In this document: piece after piece, positions 35,526 through 47,905 of the stretch
Position numbering within the stretch: position 1 is the stretch's first letter
How the letters are laid out: each line of letters starts with the position of its first letter
DNA from: Archilochus colubris
Taxonomy: Eukaryota > Chordata > Aves > Apodiformes > Trochilidae
Reading direction: 5' to 3'
DNA: 64,000 bases
Assembly (NCBI GenBank): GCA_023079485.1
Contig: CM041083.1
Location: forward strand, 172,911,480-172,975,479
Notes under the pieces: model-generated
Databases searched by the model: none
What the model was told of the DNA's origin: nothing
The model's input: the letters and a program-made list of their open reading frames with translations, nothing else
Program-made: the position numbers and the translations under genes

Positions 35526-38500
35526 CTGTCTGATTCCTATTGATCTGGGAGGGCCTGAAGGCATCATCCTACTTGATGAGTTCCTGTGAGTGTGATGGAT
35601 AGAGCGGAAATTGCCTTTATTAGTTTGTTTTTTTAAAAAAAGTATTTACAAAACACCCCATTAAGGAAATACTCAAGCTACATGGACAAGTCTCCTAAAA
35701 TTTATGAATAACAGAGTGATCCCTGCAGCCTCAGTATGCTTCCAGCATGTAAGAAGGTGCAGAATATTATCTGAATGAAGCAAGGCATGGTAGAAAAAGG
35801 AATCCAGGTCTCCAGGTTAAGGTGGTTGCAATCTGTTTTGGAGAGCTGGACAGTATCCCTGCTTCTTCTACCATGCTCCTGTAGGCAAACATTTCTCAAG
35901 TGTTTACTGATTGTTGAAAGAGCCTTTCTGCTGTACCTGGAACAATACAATTGTGCAAATGTCATCCATCAATCACAACTCTTTCTTTGGTAATGTCATG
36001 TATAACATTCAATTTAATAAAGCTTTCATCAAGTCAGGGTAGGTAATTGTTAGTTCCTTATATCTGTTTATCATCTAATATTCACCTTCTAGTTATATTT
36101 ACACATTATTCTTATAATTATGTATAAATTATTATTTGGCAATGAATTAGTCAAGCTATCTCGAAAATCTCTGAAAATCATGGAAATGTTCAGGCAGCAT
36201 ATGAGATTGTTTTTCAAACCTCAGCAGGCTTAATTAAATCCTGCAGTTTATTCATTTGCACCAAAGTCAGTTGGAGTTTTACATGTGGAAAGTCTGTGAG
36301 ATCAAAAATTATGCCCAATGGGCACATAGCTTTATAGAAGAAAATGTCAGCTCTGGATGGTAGTATTTCTGACTTCTCATCTCCCCCCTCACTTTTTCTC
36401 TCTTTCTCAATTAGCTTTTCTTGCATTTTTATGTGAGTGGTTTTGAAAGGGTTCCTGGAAAAAAAAATGCACTGCATATACTGTAGATGTTTTCATTTAC
36501 AGATCACTGAAATGGATAGGCAGATAAATAAATAGATAGGGTTTTCAGAGCTTGTGAAATATGTCGCATAGTATAAAAACCTCTTCTCAGTCTGTTTTGT
36601 CAAATATGTCAAATGATATTTTTGGAATTGTATTTCTGGAGTGTATTTTCAGCCTTCCTTATTGCTGTTCTTGGTCTGTGTGCCCTTGTTTGACAGTCCC
36701 TTAATCTGTCTGATACAAACTGAATGAATTGCAGCATTTAAAAATATGGCTTCGGGGACTCCTTAGGAGGTTTCTTTGTAAGTGTACATTTACTATTTCA
36801 TCTGTAAATTTATTTTATGAGGTGTTTAAACCTCAAGAAAACTGAAAAGCATAATATTAATGCCTGGTTAACATCTACTGAAGTCAATGGGAACTTTGCA
36901 ATTGACTTTAATGGTAGCCTGTGTCCTCTAATTACGAAAGTGACAGGGATGATATACACAAAACCACAAGGAGAGTTCTCTGTTTCATCATATCCTATTC
37001 TGTTTTCAGATGCACAAGCAAAGTACAATGTGGTTTGTTCTTGAATTAAACAATTCAGTGTTTGGAACAAATCTTGAACAACTTTTCTACTTCAGGTGGT
37101 GTTTTGATTCTCAAAAGATCCTGGACTGGTTGTTCTCTGCATCACTCATGAAGGTGACAAGCTTGGAAATCCAGCCAAATTTTCAAAAGGCTTTTGAAAA
37201 CTATCCTCATATCATCTGCCCTATGATATGAGTAATGGAAGAAGCTGATGAAGCATTTTTCTTCCTAATTGTCTTGCTTTTTTAATGTGATCAATTTTGT
37301 CAAGGTTCCTGGAAATGCTCATAATACCTATAGCTCATACATACATGTTTTCCCTAAAGGTTCACTGAAGTGCAGTAGGAAGTTTCCATCACACTATTGT
37401 GATCCCAGGCATTGTTTTCATATCATGTGAGTAAAAGTGAATAAGAGCACAGCACAACAAAAAATGACTTTCATAATTAATCTGTTTTTTTTTTTTCTTT
37501 TTTCTTTTTTCCAGTTAGTGTAACAAGCACAGCAGTGTGAACAGGCCAGGTCTGGTAAATAATTTGTAGCAGTAAACAGTGCTAGACAAAAAATTCCCAC
37601 AATTTTCTTCTTGAGTCTGCTTCAGAGTTATTACTCATCTGGTAGCTGAAATGCTGGTCTTGCTTCACCATTTTAGTGCTTCTGAAAGATTTGAATATTT
37701 TGTGTATCACTGGAGCTGGCAGCATGCTGCAGACGAGCTCATCAAAAGTTTTCACGTGGTGCTCTGTTCACTTGGAAAATGCCACTTGTGTGGGGTGAAA
37801 ATGCTGCCCCTGGGCTTTGTTCCCAACCAAAGAGTGAACAAAACTCAGGGTAATGAGTGGGCTCCAGTCTGGGAAGTGGCATAGCTGTTGTTCCAGAATT
37901 GAGGCAGAACATGTATCTGAAACCAAATGGGTGAATGTCTCATAAGGAGAGATGGGACAATGTCACAAGAACACTTTCTCTGTATAAGAGGTGTGGAGAG
38001 AATTGTGTGGACAGGTGCAGGCCTATTAATCACACCTCAAGGGGGCAAAGCTTTAAAATAGCTCTCAAAGGAAATAAATTTTTGTACAGTAAATAGAAAA
38101 TTTTATTATTATTTTTAAGAATTAATTTTGTAAAAAAAACCAACAAAACAACCTCAAACATGGTATGCAAATCTGGTATTTTGATTTGCTAGAAAAGTGA
38201 CATCTGGTAAAATCTAACCTTGCTGGATCTCAGTGAAGGATTTGCTGAGGTACAGCAAAATAATTGATATGTCCCTAGGAAATATTTTTCTGAGAAGGAG
38301 GAGACAAATAGGAAAGTAGGGAGGCTGGGAGTAGTTAAGTAGCAATTCTCTTATCAAGTTTACTTGTTAGGTTGGGTCAGGTGGTTAAGCCTTTTTCCTC
38401 CATGCACTGACTTTACATCCTGAGCAGTCTGAAGTGCTTAGCAGTTCTCTGCAGATGTAGAAGGCACACAGTGTGGATTTCCTCTTGTTTTACTCTTACC

Positions 38501-39918
38501 TGATTTTAAAATATATGACATTTTTGCTGAAAGTACATGTTTTTTAGATGGAAAATGTGAACTGTCTGGGGTTCAGAGCAGGATCCTAAAATGGCAACTC
38601 AGAGAAAGGGAAACAGTGAAGGAAGAAAAACAGTACAAGAAGTAGAAATACAAAAAATAAGTAACACTTGGGAACCTTCTTACTTCCTCATTGCAGGGAA
38701 GTGTTGTGCAGTTATGGATCTGTGTTGAATTTGAGGGTCAGAGTTCTGTATAGCACTAAGGAGCAGTGTACACATCCTCTGCTGCCCCGTGGTCCAGGCA
38801 CAGAAACTTCCCAGGACAGAGCATGGTGACCTCTCCTCAAGTGCAATGAGAGTATCACCTGCTCATATCTGTGTTCAGATCTGTCCCATAAGCACAAGTG
38901 CAAATGGATTTGTTGGTTCAGGTTTCTGGGAATTCTGATTTCACTTCTCAGTGTTGCCCCTGTGTGTGCTTTCCTTGCACACCAGAGACTTCCAGCACTC
39001 CCCAGTCTTTAGTACTCTAAAGAAATGGTCCCACTTCCCCAGCTGCAAACCTGGGCAAAGAGGGAGAGACAAAAAAAATGGTACATGCTGATAAAGTCAC
39101 TTACAAATACAGAAATTCTGTGGGTAAGACAAACAAAGTAAGCTTGAGACAAAATAGAGAAAGGTGAGGGTGTATTTTTGAGGTAAAGAAAATACTCTTT
39201 GAAGTGCAGAATCAACCAAAACTGGAGGAAGCTTCATGAGGCAGATAAAAAGCTACACAAGCAAAACTAGTGAGAAGATAAAACCATGGCATGGTACATG
39301 GTTATTTATTTTTCTGTGTGGTTCAGTTGAAAGTAATGCTTAACTTTGATGTTAGCGATCACGTCTGCAGAGCCTGTGGCTGACCCTGAGGACATCAGCT
39401 GAAATTCAAGGAAGAATTTTATAGCCATGGTGTGGCTTGGCATATAAAAAAGTTTGGACGAGTGTGGACTTGTCAGAGGGCATATGGTGTTTGGTGGGAG
39501 AAGGGATGGAAGGATTGCCATGGAAATAACACATTACCAGAGGAGTTGAGAGCACTTTAAAAGATTGTAGCTGCTATGCTCAGATACAAACCAGTCTCCT
39601 GGTAGCTGCCTAGCAAGAAGTGGAATGAGTCTATGGCAGTCACACATATCTCACAGTTTGGCGAGCAAGGCTTAAAGGGTTGAAGTTAACAATGTCCCAG
39701 GTGAAATAAAAGGAATGGGACTTAAAAGTAGTTCCAAACTCAAGATGATTCTATGCCATATGAGTTCAATAACGGGGATTGAGAGAGCAGAAAAATTTAG
39801 CCTATTTCAGAGCTCTCATCCTGGTGCAGAAGCTTATTTGAATCTAAATTCTATCCCATTTTATCTGCCATGTGTAGCATTAAAAACTGGAAAGACGGCT
39901 GAAGGGTGAGCAGTAATC
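35526..39918. other. AT-rich non-coding DNA
   Basis: No gene, RNA gene or interspersed repeat recognised; frames are short and featureless. A T/C-rich tract lies at about 37,488-37,512. Confidence 0.5.
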
Positions 39919-40130
39919 TGTAGAGAAACAAGATAAACCAGGTGCCTCGAGTTACCGAAGAGTGGGTGTGAGTCCACCTGTGCCTGGTTAGGGCAGGCCC
40001 CCTATTACCAGGGGGCCAATAAAGGTGGGACACACACCCACAGAGGCAGCTCAGCTTGCTCTGATGTGAGGCAATGGAGAGGCCAGCAGCTTGTCGAGCT
40101 TCAGGAGCAAGAAAGGCTCCTCCTGCTACA
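39919..40130. mobile_element. Probable solo LTR, 212 bp
   Basis: The segment begins TGTAG and ends CTACA, a perfect 5-bp terminal inverted repeat of the TG...CA kind, and is flanked by GTAATC on both sides (39,913-39,918 and 40,131-40,136). A six-base target duplication is typical of alpha- and betaretrovirus-like elements. Inside, GGCCAATAAAGG at about 40,015 provides a polyadenylation signal. The flanking match extends to the 10-mer CAGTAATCTG, which needs chance agreement if this is an LTR. No internal retroviral genes adjoin. The length is short for a bird LTR. Orientation is probably plus from the AATAAA. Confidence 0.6.
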
Positions 40131-40863
40131 GTAATCTGAGCTCAAAACTCCAGCTGACCTCTAGTCTGACAGGAAAAGCAGTGCTATTGCTTTGGGATGG
40201 CAAGTGTCTTTTTGATGAATTCTAGCACAGAACTGAGACTGTCACAGTCAATTGTCAGTAATGATGTGCTCAAGGAGACACTCTTTGAGCTAAATGGGAG
40301 CAGCTAGAAAACTTATTTCAATGTCTTCAGGCTCCAGCTGTAAAAAAGTAAAAACTTATTTGCACAAGTGTCTTTTATGAAATTTCCTCTCTGCTTTTCA
40401 GCTAGCTCAGACCTCATGGGGATGGCCAGGCTGTCACAAGTTTGGGGATTATATCAGTCTTTCTGCTTCCAGCTTGCTGCTGTTTTCAGTGGAGTGCTTA
40501 CCCTGGGCTGAGGTTCCACTCAGAAGGCACTGGAATGTAGCTGGGCTCTTCATGAAATCATTGCTGTGTTAAGGAGGTTGTGGAAGGTAAAGCAAAGTTA
40601 AGATAAGGTTTCAGCTTTTGATAGTCACAATTATATGTGTGACAAACAAGGATTCTATAAGCAGAAGTACGTGCAACCAGAGGTAGGACTGATCAACTTT
40701 GCAAGAAATGTGTTTAAGGAAACTCTCCAGAAATAAACTATCTGTTAAAACAGTCAGACTCACGTGTCTTATATTTACCAGTGAGTTTAAGGCAATGTAC
40801 CTCCTTTTCATGTGTTCAGTCATTTAGCTCTCATAATTAAGCAATGTTCTTTTCTTTCCACAG

Positions 40864-41003
40864 ATGGGAGCACTGAAGGAACCAAGTTGTGAAGTTATCT
40901 GCTCAGAGGAGGCCAGTGACAAATCCAGGAATAGAAGCCATGTCTCCTAAGTTGTGGTTTAATGCCATCTAATACTGTAATAAATCAAAAAGTTTGCCTT
41001 CTG
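40864..41003 (+). other. Possible terminal exon with poly(A) signal
   Basis: A strong acceptor (TTCTTTTCTTTCCACAG, ending at 40,863) is followed directly by ATG and a 28-codon frame starting MGALKEPSCEVICSEE and ending at a TAA. An AATAAA at 40,979-40,984 with GT/T-rich sequence after it could end the transcript near 41,000. This is the arrangement of a last exon of a long non-coding RNA or a small gene. I do not recognise the peptide and see no partner exon. Confidence 0.27.
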
Positions 41004-44000
41004 ATGTTACAATGAGGTATGCCACAGCAATACCTATATATTCATATTTTAGCCAAGGAGAACACATTTGAATGTGCATGTTTGTCTTTGCTCTTTTAAA
41101 TCATTCAAAAGAATTCTTTGGATTCAAATTCTGAATTGAATTTCTAATAATGTTTTCTTTATAACTGGGCATTTTTCCTGCAAATATTTCTTTGTAAGTC
41201 ATATTTAAAACATACAGTTCTCAAAATCTAATTTATTAAAATTAACACAAGTTAATGTCCAGGAATATCCCAGAGTAGCTTCAATAATTCATAATTCTAG
41301 GTATTTTAGAGTTGAACTTCTGGGTTTTCATCAGGGTCCTGAGCTCTTATGCTTCAGCTTGCCTTTTTAGGATACAGTGGACAGTTGACGTCTCAGACAA
41401 AGGAAATAAAGTTGTGTATTTCTAATGAGGATGTTCTTAGCATTGGAAATCACATTTGGAAATACTTCTGGAAATGCTTTGGAAGAATCAAAACCTTGTC
41501 TGTCTCCAGTTTAGCTGGAGGGGAGGCTACATCAAGACCCAGGCAACTGAGATGCTATGAATATGGAAGCCCATTACAGAGCCTAATGCTCCCTGGTGTG
41601 TTAGGAGTATTTGTCACAGTTTTGGCAAAGGTGCAGCTTGCTTTGTGTCTCTCCTAGCTGTGTCCTCCTACACCAGGTCAGAGACATATGTACAATAACT
41701 CTCTTTGAGATGCTAATCTTCTGGGCTGTTAAGCACCAATAGTTGCATGAGCTGCCAGTTTTACTTGCACTTGAGGGTTTTTGCATAGGGTAGGGAGGGT
41801 TTCCTTCTGGCTTTCAACTCAACCTGACACATTGATGTTGTGGACTTCTCAAAGCAGTGCTAGTGTCCAACACTGAAACACCATTGAAGCATTGTCTGAG
41901 TAGTAGGTAGCTTGGTGATTTATTAAGATAAAATATTAAATCAGACTTAAAAACTATATTACTGCTACAACATACTACTTACAGCACCTTTAGAGTTTCT
42001 ACATCTTTATTTTCAATCATTTGCATGGACACAGGTGATGAGCATGCTCAGAGAATGTGTCAGGTTAGCTACAGGCAAACCTCTAAAGTATCTGTAACTC
42101 ATCCATGTTTCTCCCACCAGCAGGTGTCATTCTGGAAAAAGGAAAATATTGTAAATTCCTGAAGTGGAGAATTTGGATGTGACGAAGGAAAAAAAAAAAG
42201 TTTGCTTAAAATATAGTTTTTGAAGGATGGTTTACTGCAAATAAAAACCAAGAGAAAGTTGGCTGGTCTGCTTTTTTTTCATAATCTTTTATGAAGATAA
42301 ACCAGTAAAAGGCAGATGATTGGTAAGACAAAACAATGTCCAGTTAAAGCTGTCTTCTGCTTTTTATTGTTCTCTGTGGCATCTTCATCACTGCATACTC
42401 ACCTCCTGAGACTATAAAAGCAATGATATTCATTAATCTTTATGATGAACTTTCAACAAACTTACCATATAGTCTATGCAGGAGACGTCTTGCCCACCCT
42501 ATATCCTCCTGGAAGTTTGTCCCAGCCCATCAGAGCCCTGATAGTTGTAGTTATTTTTCTATCTTTCCACCTAAATTTATCCAGGGCCACTCTAAAATCT
42601 TATGCCAATAGTGTCCTTTTACATTAATAACTTCTCCTCAATCATTTCTGGAGGTGCTTATGTAAATGACTATTTACTAACTGTGATAGTGATGCTCCAC
42701 CAAAATTCTTCCTGGAATCAAAGTGAAATTTACTTGAGGAAAAATATGAGAACAAGCTCCAAGCCCTGGCTGGGAGGAGCACATTAAAGTGGGAATTAAT
42801 TTTACATTTTCAGAATTTGTAATTACAAGGAAGTGATACAGTTAAAATTAATGTACTGTAGGCAGCTATCTTTTTCAAGACATTATTTAACTAACAAATG
42901 TCACAATGCTTTTCTCATGAACAATATGAAGCACTCGGTTGCTGAATGAGAAAAAATAATACATAGAGTTAGAATTAAACACTTTAAAATAGCTAAACTC
43001 TGTCTTCTGTTATTTGCATTAAGCCTGTATTAATGTATTCTGATTATTTGGGTATTTAAATTTGAAAATGAAGTGTTGTTATAAAATTTGAAGTTAGAAG
43101 GCATAAAAATATTATGAATGTAACTAGTTCTTTATGCAGTTTGTTTTTATAGGATCTAGATAACAAGGAGTGATGATCTCCAGCAGGTTTTTATACAATA
43201 AAGTATGAGGCTTAGACATAATCATTTCTTCGGTGTTTTTGCCATTAAAAAAAAAAAGCTATTAGTTTTGTGAAATATAAATTTTTGCTTAGTCTTTTTA
43301 GTTTTTTAATTTCAGGGTTTCATTTCTTTAATTTTAGAAGAATTGCACGTGCCTACACATAGGCTTCCTATCTCACTTCAGAGCCCCTGGGGGAATCCCA
43401 CCCAACCTCTCACTGCCAGTTCAAAGGGGCAGCTCTCCTGTAGGTCCTGTGTCCTATCTGCCAGCCCTGTGCAGGGATCCTGGATGCTCCAGGGTATTCC
43501 AACAGGCATTAGGTATCTTTTTTTTAGGCATCTGAATTTCTCCCTCAGATAAATGCTGTAAAAGATAATATGCCTCTACAACTGCTTAACAAAATTAAAG
43601 CTAGCACAGCTGTGAAGGCAATTCCATCCAAAGTGTTTTATTTAAGTTTAACAAGACATAGAGGCAGGAAAGGAATCTTGTATCTGTCAAGTACAGAGTA
43701 GCTGTGTTTAATGGGATGCCATCAAGAGCCTGTTTGGAGTTTGATGGCTGAGCTGAACCTGTGCTTGAACTGGTTGCTGCTCTTGCTGTGTGTTATGTAC
43801 CATGAGAAGTCCTGGCCACAAATCTGGGGCTTCTCATCAGGAATGTAGCAGTGTGATGTTCAAGACTTTTGGGAGTCTGGGAAAAGTCAGCTGAATTCCC
43901 CAGTTTGGGCCACGGTGCAGCAAACTAATTTTACTGAAGGAAGAATTTCAGATACCAGGGCTCTCAGCTAGAGGGAATTAGAGAAATACTTGAATTAATT

Positions 44001-44587
44001 ACATCGGCAATTAGAAACCTATGTTAATCAGGTTCATTTTTGATGGTCTACTGAATCAGAGCAAAATTAAAAACCTTGCATGTATTAGTTAGTGTTGTTC
44101 TATATGAATGATACAATGTGAGGCTGAGCGTTACTGAATAACAAGAAGAATTAGTTTTATATCATATATATAAATTATGTATTGTATATTTATAAAATAC
44201 ATGACTCAAAATAAGTTAGAGCTATCAGAAAATAGCAAATTCTGAATAAAATTCACCACAGGTGTTAATTAGGATTGTATAGAGAGGGAATGCTTTCTCA
44301 TGGGTTTTTTTAATCAGTCACTAGCATTATGATTGATAGGAGTTTGGACTACTTTAGCATAAGTTTAAAAAATGAAATTATTACAGAAAAAAGCATGATG
44401 TAGAGGGAGTTACAAAGCAATCATGTAATCTGATTTAGGGATCTAGCCTTATTACAACAGTAATTTTATAATTTGAAAATGAAGCAGAACTGTTTTCATG
44501 TACTTTTTTTTTTCCAGCTCTTTATCAGTCTTTTTCAGGATGAAAGGCTATGTTGGTTGCTTGATACAAAACACAGGTACCCTGTTG
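41004..44587. other. AT-rich non-coding DNA
   Basis: No gene or repeat body recognised. An acceptor-like T-run plus CAG at about 44,500-44,517 directly precedes the CR1 copy, without a downstream exon. Confidence 0.5.
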
Positions 44588-45354
44588 GGATGAGGTTCAA
44601 CAAGGCCAAGTGCCGGGTCCTGCACTTTGGCCATGGGGAGCTCCAGGCTGGGCACAGAGTGGTTGGAGAGCAGCCAGACAGAGAGGGACCTTGGAGTCTG
44701 GATTGACAGGAAGCTGAACATGAGCCAGCAGTGTGCCCAGGTGGCCAAGAAGGCCAATGGCATCCTGGCCTGTATCAGGAACAGCGTGGCCAGCAGGTCC
44801 AAGGAAGTGATTCTGCCCCTGTACTCAGCCCTGGTGAGGCCACACCTTGAGTCCTGTGTCCAGTTCTGGGCCCCTCAGTTCAGGAAGGATATCGAGGTCC
44901 TGGAGCAGGTCCAAAGGAGGGCAACCAGGCTGGTGAAGGGACTCGAGCACAGACCCTATGAGGAGAGGCTGAGGGAGCTGGGGCTGTTCAGCCTGGAGAA
45001 GAGGAGGCTCAGGGGAGACTCATCACTCTACAACTCCCTGAAAGGAGGGGAGCCAGGGGTTGGTCTCTTTTCCCAGGCAACTCTCAGCAAGACAAGAGGG
45101 CATGGTCTTAAGTTGTGCCAGGGGAGGTTTAGGTTGGATATTAGAAAGAATTTCTTTACAGAGAGGGTGATCAGACATTGGAATGGGCTGCCCAGGGAAG
45201 TAGTGGATTCTCCATCCCTGGAGATATTTAAAAAGAGACTGGATGTGGCACTCAGTGCCATGGTCTGGTAACTGCAGCGGTAGTGGATCAAGGGTTGGAC
45301 TTGATGATCTCTGAGGTCCCTTCCAACCCAGCCAGTTCTATGATTCTATGATTC
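44588..45354 (+). mobile_element. CR1 LINE, 5'-truncated, longest copy in window
   Basis: About 770 bases of CR1 run from the GMRFNKAKC region of ORF2 to the stop at 45,271, the short 3' untranslated region and an ATTCTATG-type tail. Few in-frame stops remain, the GC content is higher than that of its surroundings, and the 3' end is nearly the same as at 23,098-23,433. It is therefore among the younger insertions here. The endonuclease and catalytic reverse-transcriptase region are missing. Confidence 0.95.
44627..45271 (+). pseudogene. CR1 ORF2 C-terminal half
   Basis: The 214-codon frame carries the CR1 ORF2 thumb and C-terminal sequence in order: [74 protein letters not shown] and the terminal [11 protein letters not shown]. 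The preceding part ([15 protein letters not shown]) lies in a different frame ending at 44,706, so a frameshift falls near 44,640. The annotated ATG is only an internal codon after that shift. Non-functional without its catalytic domains. Confidence 0.9.
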
Positions 45355-45714
45355 ATTTCACTGATCACTGGGAATCTGAGCTTGAATGAAAGTGGATGAA
45401 GACCCCTACAGAGAACTGGGAATAATTTGTCCCTTAAGAAGGGTATAATGGCATTTTTTAATGTTTCTACACCAAATACCAGGACATGTAATAAAAGTTT
45501 ATGGATTGGGAATTAACTGAAAGATCATGAAATGGGAAAGAATGTGCATTAAGGGAAGCCTTGGAGAGCTACAACTTAAGTACCCTCAGGTTGAAGTTTG
45601 TAACCAAGCCCACTGGATGTCTCCTGAGTTATTGGAACCATCTCAGATGACTTATTTTTGACTCAAGTTACCAGCTCCAGTAAGCCCCCCCAGCCAGCCT
45701 GGGAAAAGACATAT

Positions 45715-45837
45715 CTTTTATTATTATATATTTATTATTTATTTATTTACTTAATTTCTTTTATTTATTTATTTAATATATTTATTATTTATTATATAGG
45801 AGTAATATATTTATTTATTATAATATTATTATAATAG
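45715..45837. repeat. AT-only low-complexity block
   Basis: About 120 bases of TATTTATT and TATTATAA-type words with hardly any G or C. It is likely to melt easily; no other content seen. Confidence 0.85.
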
Positions 45838-47748
45838 GTGACTATAGTGTATTCTAGATAATAAAATGTTTATTTTGTGGAATTTGCTACAGAACTCAGA
45901 TTTAAAAAAACCAATGCAGCATGAATTTGTACTTGAGAGGTGCTACATATTCTTTAAATACTGTTCAAAAGGTTATGTGCTTGCATATCTAAACTCTTAT
46001 CTGCAACACAGAGGTTTATAGTTTTATATTTATTAAATAACATGTATTTGATGAAACACGAAATTTATAATTAAAATATACTATATGTATAGAACTCTGT
46101 AAATGTTACCTAAATCATATGTGTTAACATTAAACTTTCTTTTCTAGAGTTTACAGAAAACACTTAAAAATTTTATACAGCCTTTCACCTCCCACCCCCA
46201 AGTTTTTAATATGGTTGCAGTTTTATAGCTACCCTGTCTATTAGATTTTTAATATTTGCAGTTGTGCTAAGTTTTACTGAGGAACAACTTAGTTTTGGGC
46301 AAACCATTGCACTTTATCCCAATTGTGGTTCATGTTTATTGAACAAGAACTCCCTGAGTATTTTTCCCAAATATTTATATTTTTACTCCTCTGGCAACTT
46401 TATATTTGTGGTCAACGTATGGCAATGTATACAAAGAATGTATACAGGGGCAGTGCCTCTTCCAGAGAGTACCAGGAGGAAAACTGGTTGTGGTCAGCCC
46501 ACATGTTATTTGCTCCTCTTGGTGGATGTCTGATGTAGACAGCACTTTAATGACACTTTTTATTTCTGGATAAGATGAACATTGCTTATATTCCCTGAAA
46601 AGCACAGCTCTTCTGACACACAGCTTTACACTGAACATATGCAGACCTTTGTCACTATTAATTCCAAAAAGGTGCATTCAATGGTTAGGTAAAATATTTA
46701 GTTCCTATTTAAATATTTTGATGTATTATAGCTAATATGTGGATTTTAAATGAGGACTGCACTTAACATTTCCAGTTTAAATAACTGGTTTCATTAAGAT
46801 TTTTTGTGATACAAATTAATAACAAAAGGCAGTTAATACAGAGTGCAGTTATGAGACCAAAATACATGTGGTTTAAATTTCAAGAATTAAATGTTAGCAT
46901 TTCCCTATAGAAAAGGTTATTTGGGTAGTGGTGTATTGACATTATCACCACCCACGGAGAAGGGAACCTGTTGATCCTCTTGGTGAAGTAGAAATTGAAA
47001 AAAGGAAAATGTAGGTCTAGAGGGTTTGCTTGGTGTAAGTGAATCACTCAGGAAAAATGCTGATACCCAGAGTCATCATGGTGACTTTCTTTGATGGTTA
47101 GAAAGAGAAATAAGCACACAGTATTTTTGTCAAGTTGAAGGATGTGGGGTTGCTTGCTAGGTAAAATTGGTTTTGGTTATTAAAATAGTGGAAAGTTAAA
47201 TGATGACCATGGAAATATGGTAATAGATGCTGCTGTAAATTAGATAGAAATGATTTTCTGTGGCTGGTTAGAATGATAATCCAATGTATTAACCATTGGG
47301 CTGAAGGGCTGCTAAGAAAATAAATGTGGAAAGTGGATAAAATAAAAGACAAAAGCATGTTTAAGTAGGTGTTTCTTCAAATGTGTTTCTGGACACTACC
47401 ACACTGCTTCTGACAAGTCGTGCCTGTCAAGATGAAGGTAAGCATCAGTGTAGCAGTAACTAGTGCTATCTGTACTGTATTTCTGGATTTCTGTTTAAAC
47501 AAAGCTTTATTGGACCTAGCTAGAAACAAATTTATTAAAAATAACAATTAATAATTTGCCACTATTTAATACTAGTTTAAGGTGACAACTCTGGGATGGC
47601 TTAACCTATAATTCCTCAAAGAAACTACATAAAATTGGGTATTTTTGAGTAATTTCATGCAGACATGAGACAGCACAGAAAAGCCAGATCTCAGTATCAC
47701 TACATGCAGGGAAAGCTTGTCTCTGGCCCTCAGCTGATAGCTTGAAAA
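45838..47748. other. AT-rich non-coding DNA
   Basis: No gene or interspersed repeat recognised. Frames at 46,264-46,538 and on the minus strand at 46,375-46,677 overlap but have no recognisable domain. Confidence 0.5.
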
Positions 47749-47905
47749 GAATCATAGAATCATAGAATCATAGAATTGGCTGGGTTGGAAGGGACCTCAG
47801 AGATCATCAAGTCCAACCCTTGAACCACCATTGCGGTTGCTAGACCATGGCACTGAGTGCCACATCCAGTCTCTTTTTAAATATTTCCAGGGACAGAGGC
47901 TACCA
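47749..47905 (-). mobile_element. CR1 LINE 3' end, minus strand
   Basis: On the plus strand it begins with several ATCATAGA tail units and continues with GGTTGGAAGGGACCTCAGAG and GCACTGAGTGCCACATCCAG, the reverse complement of the CR1 3' end, and reaches only the last codons of ORF2. About 155 bases long. It matches the 23,098 and 44,588 copies closely, so it is the same subfamily in opposite orientation. Confidence 0.95.
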
